From NCBI RefSeq assembly GCF_014863545.1, contig NZ_CP062260.1, positions 2,728,001 to 2,792,000 on the forward strand: a stretch of DNA of 64,000 bases. The letters are read 5' to 3'. Below the pieces are notes generated by a model, which searched no databases, was not told the DNA's origin, and was given only the letters and a program-made list of their open reading frames with translations. This document shows positions 57,905 through 64,000 of the stretch, in pieces (positions within the stretch are counted from its first letter, which is position 1; every line of letters starts with the position of its first letter). The stretch is from Paenibacillus sp. JNUCC32 (lineage in GTDB: Bacteria; Bacillota; Bacilli; Paenibacillales; Paenibacillaceae). The position numbers and the translations under genes are program-made.

Positions 57905-59116
57905 TCAGTAATCCGCTGCCGTCCCCTGCGTTTTCGTCAGTTTGAAGAACGATCCCGCACCCAGCACGGAGGTGGCGAACAGGATGGCTCCCATCGGCAC
58001 GGCGGTGGATTCGTTAATCCCGACCAGCGGTGACACCATCGAACCCAGCATTAAGGGAAGCAAACCGATGACTGCGCTCGCGCTTCCAGCCCGATGACCC
58101 TGGTTCTCCATGGCTAGCGTAAATGTACTGGTAGCTACCATGCCGATCGTGATCATATACGTAAAGATCAAGATGACAATGACCGCAAGAGGTCCTTTGA
58201 GCATCGTCATGATCAGCAGCAGCAAGGTTGCACTTACCGAGACCATAACCCCGATCCGAAGCAGGCTCCGCTCATGTATGATGCCGCCAAAACGGCCAAT
58301 GATGAAACTGCCTGTTATAATGGCGATTCCATTGATTCCGAACAGAATGCTAAAGACTTGCGGCGACACTCCGTAAATGCCTTGATATACAAAGGGAGTA
58401 CCGGAAACGTAAGCGAAGCTTCCGCCGTGAATGAAGCCTACCGTCAACGCGTAACCGATAAAGGAACGATCCTTGAACAGGCTTCCCATCGTACGTACCG
58501 AATGGGCCAGGGAGCTTGGCGTTCTTCTCTCGAGCGGCAACGTTTCCTGTAGCCGTATGGCCACGATCAATACGATGACTGCCCCGAACAAACTTAAAAA
58601 ATAAAAGATGGAATGCCAGCTCGCTCCCGGCATTAGCAATATGGCCCCGCCGGACATCGGCGCAACCATGGGAGCAACCGCGTTGATGACGGATAATAAG
58701 GCAAAAAACTTCGTAAGCTCGCGGCCGCTGAACACATCCCTTACAACGGCGCGCGAGATGACCAGACCTGCCGCTGCGGTAAAGCCCTGCAAGAATCTGG
58801 CGATGACAAGCGCCGTAATATGGGGTGCCAAAGCGCAGAACAAGGAGGAAAGGGCAAACAAGACCAGCGAAATGATGAGCGGCTTTCTTCTTCCTTGCGC
58901 ATCGCTGATAGGTCCCACAATGATCTGGCCGACCGCAAGGCCGATCAGGCAGGATGTCAAGCTTAACTGGACGAGCGATGCACGCGCGCCTAAGTCATCG
59001 GCGATTTCGGGAAAGCTGGGCAAATACATGTCGATATTGAACGGTCCTAATATGCCGAGCAAGCTAAGGAGCAAGGCTAATCCGAGGCGTTCTTTTCCTG
59101 TCGGGTTATGAAGCAT
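57905..59116 (-). CDS. Bcr/CflA-type multidrug MFS transporter
   Basis: Twelve-helix exporter of 403 residues. Family hallmarks: GPFNIDMYLPSFPEIADDLGA at helix 1 (DHA1 with acidic residue in the membrane), the loop motif GPISDAQGRRKPL between helices 2 and 3, and RFLQGFTAAAGLVISRAVVRDVF. Related to the bicyclomycin/chloramphenicol resistance family. The ribosome site GAGGTG is rather distant. Single gene beside another MFS gene on the same strand but with its own terminator upstream. Confidence 0.92.
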   Translation of the reverse strand: MLHNPTGKERLGLALLLSLLGILGPFNIDMYLPSFPEIADDLGARASLVQLSLTSCLIGLAVGQIIVGPISDAQGRRKPLIISLVLFALSSLFCALAPHITALVIARFLQGFTAAAGLVISRAVVRDVFSGRELTKFFALLSVINAVAPMVAPMSGGAILLMPGASWHSIFYFLSLFGAVIVLIVAIRLQETLPLERRTPSSLAHSVRTMGSLFKDRSFIGYALTVGFIHGGSFAYVSGTPFVYQGIYGVSPQVFSILFGINGIAIITGSFIIGRFGGIIHERSLLRIGVMVSVSATLLLLIMTMLKGPLAVIVILIFTYMITIGMVATSTFTLAMENQGHRAGSASAVIGLLPLMLGSMVSPLVGINESTAVPMGAILFATSVLGAGSFFKLTKTQGTAADY

Positions 59117-59230
59117 AATGTGTCAAACACCTCTACTCTATGATTTTGTATTACATATCCTGTCATTGACTTGTCCATAAAATAGTAAAACTGCAAGGCT
59201 GAACTCCCTATGTATCCCAGCCGACAAAAG

Positions 59231-59257
59231 AAAAGCCCGGTTCGAATCAAACCGTGC
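59231..59257 (-). terminator. terminator overlapping the end of the second MFS gene
   Basis: Minus-strand AGCACGGTT-TGATTCG-AACCGGGCT (one mismatch) then TTTTCTTTTG; the stem begins in the last codons of the gene. Confidence 0.7.
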
Positions 59258-60464
59258 TCTTCCCGCTTTTATAGAGGATCCGATTAACCTTTTCGGAGCT
59301 CAGCATCATGATCAGGGCAAACAACAGGATGACGACGGGAAACAACCCGATGGATATCTGGGCTGCAACGATCCCAAAGAGCGGGGGCAGTATCGTTGTG
59401 CCTGTGTAGGCAACAGCCATTTGATACCCCATGATTTTGGATGATTGGGCTCTGCCGAAGCGCGCCGGCGTTTCATGCAGCATGCAAGGAAATATGGGCG
59501 CTAGGCCGAGTCCGATGACAATCAAACCGATGAGGGACAGATAGGGATGCAGCGGCAGCAATAACAGGACGGCCCCTGCAATAGCCGTCACCTGCCCGGC
59601 CCGTATGAGAGTGAGATTGTTGATCTTCAGCGTCACGAATCCGGTTATGAAGCGGCCGACCGTAATGCCTCCGTAATACATGGATACCCAGACTGCCGCT
59701 GTTTCCAAAGGGAGCCCCCTGGTCCCTACCAGAAAGCTTGCTCCCCATAAACCGACGGTCACTTCAACACCGCAATAGAACAAAAATGCCAGCAAGGTAA
59801 CCTTTACTCCTTTGATCTGCAGCGGATTGCCGCGCTGGACCATGGCTTCCCCTCTGCTCGCGGAGTCGGTTCCCGTGTGTACGTCCTGCATGCCTTGAGG
59901 CTGATGTCGGCTCGCCACGATCTTCCATAGCGGTAACGTAAGCAGCAGGATGAAGACCAGCGCGAATTGCAGGATCGATACGGTATAATATCCGTCTCTC
60001 CATGCATTGCCGGTCCCCATGGAATAGGACATGATGATCGGTCCTAACGTTGCGCCGACGCCCCAGAAGCAGTGCAGCCAGCTCATATGATGGGCCTTAT
60101 AGTGGTTTGCCACGTAATTGTTCAACCCTGCATCAACTGCTCCTGCGCCTAGACCAAGGGGAATCGCCAACAGAATGAGCCAGAACAACGATGGCGCAAA
60201 CGAAAACCCGAGCAGCGCGCTGGCCGTCAGCAAGCAGCTGATAAGCGTAACGATCCCCGTCCCGAAGCGTTCGATCACGCTTCCGCTGACCAGGCTGGAC
60301 ACGATCGTGCCTCCGGTTACCATCATCGACAGTAAACCCGCGGATTCAAAGGCCGCTCCGATATCCGGCTGCATGGCCGGCCAGGCGACACCAAGCAGCG
60401 AATCCGGAAGCCCTAAACTAATGAAGGCAAGATAAATAATAAGAAGAAAAAATGTTACCACCAT
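59247..60464 (-). CDS. MFS transporter, FucP/sugar-like branch
   Basis: Twelve-helix transporter of 405 residues: LPDSLLGVAWPAMQPDIGAAFESAGLLSMMVTGGTIVSSLVSGSVIERFGTG (helices 1-2 and loop, in part), GLGAGAVDAGLNNYVANHYKAHHMSWLHCFWGVGATLGP and GLGLAPIFPCMLHETPARFG. The GAVDAGLNNY/HCFWGVGA pattern is common to the sugar MFS group near FucP and to YfkF-like proteins in Bacillales. ATG 60464 follows AAAGG. Substrate not determinable; a sugar or a drug is possible. Confidence 0.88.
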   Translation of the reverse strand: MVVTFFLLIIYLAFISLGLPDSLLGVAWPAMQPDIGAAFESAGLLSMMVTGGTIVSSLVSGSVIERFGTGIVTLISCLLTASALLGFSFAPSLFWLILLAIPLGLGAGAVDAGLNNYVANHYKAHHMSWLHCFWGVGATLGPIIMSYSMGTGNAWRDGYYTVSILQFALVFILLLTLPLWKIVASRHQPQGMQDVHTGTDSASRGEAMVQRGNPLQIKGVKVTLLAFLFYCGVEVTVGLWGASFLVGTRGLPLETAAVWVSMYYGGITVGRFITGFVTLKINNLTLIRAGQVTAIAGAVLLLLPLHPYLSLIGLIVIGLGLAPIFPCMLHETPARFGRAQSSKIMGYQMAVAYTGTTILPPLFGIVAAQISIGLFPVVILLFALIMMLSSEKVNRILYKSGKSTV

Positions 60465-60583
60465 GAAGGTCCTTTCAACGTTGATATCAATATGGCAATA
60501 TTCATCTATTCTAAACCTTGTTCGGTCTTATGAAAAGGCCAGGCACGGCTTTTGTCCTCGAAAGCGGCGCGCTGAATGAAATG

Positions 60584-63091
60584 TCAGGAATGGAACGCCT
60601 TCCAGAATTCGCCTTCGGTATTGATGATATCCCGGATCTGTGCGAACGGAATGGTGAATGTCGGAAAACCCGCGGCGTAAGGAGCAATCTCGTAAGGCGC
60701 AAACACCAGATGAATCGCATGATCCGTCACATAGAAGGACTGGTCGGGAGCGATTCCCGTATAACTGTCCGGAAACACGTACGAATACTGAGGATCCTCC
60801 TTGATCTGCTTGCCGACGATCCGGCTGAGCTCCTGCACATAATCGCTGCCTGGCTTAAACAAATCCTTCAGCGAATACATGCTGCCGTTCCCCAGGTTAA
60901 TCAAGGCAAAGGTTCGTGTCGGCATGCCATGCGCGGCACCGAAGGGATAATGATAACCGTTCAGCTCGAGTACAAGCAGCTGCTCCTTGTAGAATATGAC
61001 GTCAAAATCGCCTGTATAAGCATATTCCAGCTGCTGGTCGGCCGGGATGGACTTTACTTGAGACATATCTTTAAGCTTGTTATTAACCGCTTGCTCGGCA
61101 GCCCGATCCCTCATTCCCTCGATCTGAGGATAATAAACTAAGTAATCCGGATTGGGTTTATACTTCTCCTCTGCGACCTGATAAGGAGGCTGTAACGGAA
61201 TTACCGTATTCTGCTTCCAGATGACTCGGCCCGACCGATCCAGATACGACAGCCTCTGATCGACCATGGCCTTTATCAAGCCGCCTGGTTCCAGCGTAAA
61301 TGAACCACTGCCGTTAACGCGGGGATATCCCGGTGCCGGTTGGCCTGATCGATCAATGAAATACGTCTGCATCGCATCATATACCGAGGCCAAACCGTGC
61401 GTGAATTCAAGAACGTCACGATATACATAATCGGACAGCCTCTTTCCTTCCCAATCGGCAATGGCATAGATAGATCCAATATACGGCTGTTCCGGATCGA
61501 TCGCACGCCCGAGTGCAAACCGGTCTTCCTTCAAATCCCGGATGTCGTTATATTCCGGCTGGATCACCCATGTTCCCTGTTTATTAATGACGCCATACTT
61601 CGATCGGTAATCTTCAGCCGTGTTAACGATAGCTCTGCCGTGATGGAAAGGAAATGCCGAAGAAAAAGCCGGCGGGATGACAACGTTTCCCTGTTCATCG
61701 ATATAACCGTACTTGCCGGCGCTTTCCCTCTGGAAGGCCAGCATGCCCTCACCTAGCGGTCCAACGTAAGCGAACGGATAGGTGGCCAATTGGCGTCCCT
61801 GGGGATCGATGAGGGCATACAGATTTTCTTTTATTTTCACAACGGCTTTGCCGCCTGCAAAATCATTCGCTTCCTCATACTGCGCAGGGATCGCCTCCTG
61901 ACCCTCGGCATCGAGATAGCCGTATCGGCTGTTTGCGCCATCTCCGCCGCCGGAATCGGTAACATCGAAAACGGCTCTTCCTTCGCTAAGCCCCGCGATA
62001 TACGGATAACTCCGCCTTGTCAGCACTCGCCCTTGTTCGTTGATCATCTGAAAGCCTTGACGATCGATCACGGTCGCTCGATGTTCCAAGAATGGGCTAA
62101 TGGATTGATACTTGGGCTTCACGACGAAACGGGCGAACCGGTCGATGAGCCCATAAAGGCCGTCTGCGCCAACGACTGCAAGGCCATTGTCCTGGAAATC
62201 CTGAGCATCCTCATACTTGGGTTGAATGACCATGCTGCCGCTACGGTCAATGTATCCCCACTTTGTTCCGCTCGTTGTTTTCACGGATGCCGGATATAAG
62301 CGGCCAAGGGTCTGCGATTTCCCCCTGCTTGCCAGCATTTCCTTGATCCGGCTCTCAAGCTCAAGCAGAATCTCGCGTGAAGGGTAAGGCTCTGCGAACT
62401 CAAGTGCTTTACGGACCGACACAAGCGCGGCCTCCGGCATCCCTGCCCGGTATTGCGCGTCTGCCAAGTAGTACCAATAATAAGCGTAATCCGGATGTTC
62501 GTGCGTCAATCTCTCGTAATACTGAACGACGGCAGGAAAATAATAAGGGTAAGCATCCGTTGCAAGCACTAACGTTCCTCGGTCCCACCTGACCACTTCG
62601 ACTCGATACGCTTCTCCCGTATCGTGGATCCATAACGCGATTTCAGCAAGACCATCCGATCCCGCCGGACCGGGCAGATCCACGATATCGATATAACTGA
62701 AATTCACGTCAGCAGGCGCGATATCCTTATATCCCTCCGAAGTCCATGCGTAGATCGACAATTTGGACCAGATAGAGCCGAGCTGCCAACCTACGATTAC
62801 ATGGTTCAGGCTAGGGTTTAACACGGGGGCTGCCGTCAGTAAAGTAACCCCATACCCCTGTCCCATGACATTGGCAACGACTTCGTAACCAGCATTTCGA
62901 TAAAGCAGCACAAATAGATATAATGCTTCATTCAATCGATACACTCCAACGATTTCAGGCACCTGATCTCCCGTAAGATCGGCGGTTATGACGGCAGCAT
63001 GTTTGGCAGTATGACCCATGTGTACAATTTCCGCGCCGTTTGGCAGATAAGCCTTAACCATCTGAACCAGCTGCGGATCATAAACGGACAT
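60584..63091 (-). CDS. large WG-repeat protein with C-terminal DUF3298/RsiV-like domain
   Basis: Protein of 835 residues without signal peptide or membrane helix. Parts: N-terminal domain (about 1-190) with propeller-like strands; a TPR-like stretch (YYWYYLADAQYRAGMPEAALVSVRKALE, about 205-232, in part); WG (KWG) repeats from about 270 to 600, for instance KWGYIDRSGSMVIQPKYEDA, GLYGLIDRFARFVVKPKYQ, RYGYLDAEGQEAIPAQYEEA, KYGYIDEQGNVVIPPAF and KYGVINKQGTWVIQPEYND; and a C-terminal DUF3298-type domain (NGYHYPFGAAHGMPTRTFALINLGNGSMYSLKDLF, then the FAPYEIAPYAAGFPTFTIPF core). Repeats likely form a binding scaffold. GGGAGG precedes ATG 63091. Function unknown. Confidence 0.85.
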   Translation of the reverse strand: MSVYDPQLVQMVKAYLPNGAEIVHMGHTAKHAAVITADLTGDQVPEIVGVYRLNEALYLFVLLYRNAGYEVVANVMGQGYGVTLLTAAPVLNPSLNHVIVGWQLGSIWSKLSIYAWTSEGYKDIAPADVNFSYIDIVDLPGPAGSDGLAEIALWIHDTGEAYRVEVVRWDRGTLVLATDAYPYYFPAVVQYYERLTHEHPDYAYYWYYLADAQYRAGMPEAALVSVRKALEFAEPYPSREILLELESRIKEMLASRGKSQTLGRLYPASVKTTSGTKWGYIDRSGSMVIQPKYEDAQDFQDNGLAVVGADGLYGLIDRFARFVVKPKYQSISPFLEHRATVIDRQGFQMINEQGRVLTRRSYPYIAGLSEGRAVFDVTDSGGGDGANSRYGYLDAEGQEAIPAQYEEANDFAGGKAVVKIKENLYALIDPQGRQLATYPFAYVGPLGEGMLAFQRESAGKYGYIDEQGNVVIPPAFSSAFPFHHGRAIVNTAEDYRSKYGVINKQGTWVIQPEYNDIRDLKEDRFALGRAIDPEQPYIGSIYAIADWEGKRLSDYVYRDVLEFTHGLASVYDAMQTYFIDRSGQPAPGYPRVNGSGSFTLEPGGLIKAMVDQRLSYLDRSGRVIWKQNTVIPLQPPYQVAEEKYKPNPDYLVYYPQIEGMRDRAAEQAVNNKLKDMSQVKSIPADQQLEYAYTGDFDVIFYKEQLLVLELNGYHYPFGAAHGMPTRTFALINLGNGSMYSLKDLFKPGSDYVQELSRIVGKQIKEDPQYSYVFPDSYTGIAPDQSFYVTDHAIHLVFAPYEIAPYAAGFPTFTIPFAQIRDIINTEGEFWKAFHS

Positions 63092-63212
63092 GAAGTTTTC
63101 CTCCCTATTCGCAAGCTTTCTCGCCTAATCGTATGCAGACGATTGTCAAATATGCGCTAACGCGTGAGGGAGACGGCGCTTCACGCGACATGTTTCGTTG
63201 CGGACCGTTAAC

Positions 63213-63249
63213 TAAAAACGACCCGATCGCGGTTTAGCGATCAGATCGT
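63213..63249 (-). terminator. terminator of the TetR-DUF2269 operon
   Basis: Minus-strand 13-bp stem ACGATCTGATCGC/GCGATCGGGTCGT (with two G-U pairs) followed by five T, 10 bp past the stop. Confidence 0.88.
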
Positions 63250-63258
63250 CATTATCGT

Positions 63259-63720
63259 TCAGAATGGTTTGCTCACCATGAGGTATAAAATAACGAACGG
63301 CAGCAGTGTTGCTATCGTCCCGCCTACCGCCCAATACGTTGAAGCTCGCTTATAACTTGCTGATATTCCTCCATCCTCTACGGACTGCAAACTATGCCGA
63401 ATCATTCCTTTTTGCAGAGGAATCAATATGCCCGCCCACAGAATTCCCGTAATGCCGAACAAAACCAAGGAAGCCGTAAGCCAGCTCATCCCGCTCATTC
63501 CATATCCGGCTTGCATGGCCATCACTATGCCTGAAACGATGATCAGCAGCAGGCCTGGAAGCGTGAACACAGCATCGGCTAACATGACATTTTTTACCGT
63601 GTGATAGATCTCTGCAGGATCCCCTTTCAGGTCCGCCCGTACCTTCCAGAATGCCGCCGTGACGATATTGCCCAGAAACAATACGCATCCGGCAATGTGA
63701 AGAAATAACCATAACGTCAT
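63259..63720 (-). CDS. DUF2269-type integral membrane protein
   Basis: Membrane protein of 153 residues with four helices: LWLFLHIAGCVLFLGNIVTAAFWKVRAD at the start (HIAG...GN), VMLADAVFTLPGLLLIIVSGIVMA and a C-terminal YWAVGGTIATLLPFVILYLMV. Matches DUF2269/YkoI-unrelated small membrane proteins of unknown role. Its start shares one base with the stop of the TetR gene (TGATG), so the two are translationally coupled; GGAGGGGGATG supplies the ribosome site. The regulator probably controls this gene. Confidence 0.82.
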   Translation of the reverse strand: MTLWLFLHIAGCVLFLGNIVTAAFWKVRADLKGDPAEIYHTVKNVMLADAVFTLPGLLLIIVSGIVMAMQAGYGMSGMSWLTASLVLFGITGILWAGILIPLQKGMIRHSLQSVEDGGISASYKRASTYWAVGGTIATLLPFVILYLMVSKPF

Positions 63721-64000
63721 CAGTCATCCCCCTCCTTCCGATGCCCGGGCCGCAATATATCGATGATGAAATCCGAATATTCCTTCGTGCTGAATACATC
63801 GCTTGTTACGCCGATAAGTCCCCGCATCCGCAATCCGAAAGACAACAGCTCGAACAGCTCCGCCGTCCGTTCCGCATCGATGGATTTCGTTATGACGCCG
63901 GCTTCCTGGCCCGTAACAATCCATTCCTTGGAAGTGGCTCTCGCTTCCCTGTAGAAGCCAGCCACAATGTCGGCAATTTCCGGCTGATCGCTTTTGCCGA
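63720..64000 (-). CDS. TetR/AcrR-family regulator, C-terminal part (5' end off window)
   Basis: The frame enters from the right edge (GKSDQPEIADIVAGFYREARATSKEWIV in part) and ends at 63720; about 93 codons are visible. The helical pattern EAGVITKSIDAERTAELFELLSFGLRMRGLIG and DFIIDILRPGH are typical of the TetR ligand-binding domain. The DNA-binding half lies outside the window. Coupled to the DUF2269 gene by a one-base overlap. Ligand unknown. Confidence 0.78.
   Translation of the reverse strand, partial: GKSDQPEIADIVAGFYREARATSKEWIVTGQEAGVITKSIDAERTAELFELLSFGLRMRGLIGVTSDVFSTKEYSDFIIDILRPGHRKEGDD

Overview
The window looks like a chromosomal segment of an endospore-forming Gram-positive bacterium, most probably Paenibacillus or a close relative. 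The evidence is the base composition near 50% GC, strong AAGGAGG ribosome sites with frequent TTG/GTG starts, a gerA-type germination operon, a YjcZ-type sporulation peptide, YesM/YesN-type two-component genes beside CUT1 sugar transporters, T-box control of thrS, and pairs of ECF sigma and anti-sigma genes. I see no rRNA, tRNA, phage, insertion sequence or CRISPR array.

Layout. 1-11.4 kb (minus strand) is a polysaccharide-utilisation locus: GH88 unsaturated glucuronyl hydrolase, heparinase II/III-like lyase, YesM/YesN sensor and regulator, two sugar permeases, a solute-binding lipoprotein and an alpha-L-fucosidase cut by the window edge. The enzymes whose N-termini are visible have no signal peptide, so the scheme is import of uronate- and fucose-containing oligosaccharides followed by degradation inside the cell. 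A TCAAAAT-type direct repeat lies ahead of three units of this locus and is the likely YesN target. 11.6-34.3 kb is a mosaic of housekeeping and stress genes: thrS with its T-box, DUF421, an Eis-like acetyltransferase, flavin enzymes, ECF sigma module 1, LysR/EamA, TerC under a yybP-ykoY (Mn2+) riboswitch, an ABC exporter, a thioredoxin-reductase-like enzyme, twin glycosyltransferases, a CYP152 peroxygenase, an aldo/keto reductase and a flavoprotein dehydrogenase.

34.6-40.7 kb is a nitrite-assimilation island: nirB-nirD-(internally deleted nirC)-cobA, diverging from an ANTAR antiterminator gene overlapped by a TrpD2-like gene. The nirB leader carries two tandem hexaloop hairpins (A at position 1, G at position 4) followed by an intrinsic terminator that overlaps the second hairpin. 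This is the architecture expected for an ANTAR-controlled leader. A GlnR/TnrA-like box lies between the divergent units. This is the most interesting system in the window.

40.8-64 kb holds a YjcZ peptide, ECF sigma module 2 with a duplicated secreted ectodomain protein, acetyl- and phosphotransferases, a Mn-catalase/DUF3231 pair, a MocR/EamA divergent pair, azoreductase, a gerA-B-C operon, hisC, a phosphodiesterase lipoprotein, two MFS transporters, a large WG-repeat protein, and a TetR/DUF2269 pair cut by the right edge. All functional calls rest on reading the sequence and family recognition; no database search was possible.
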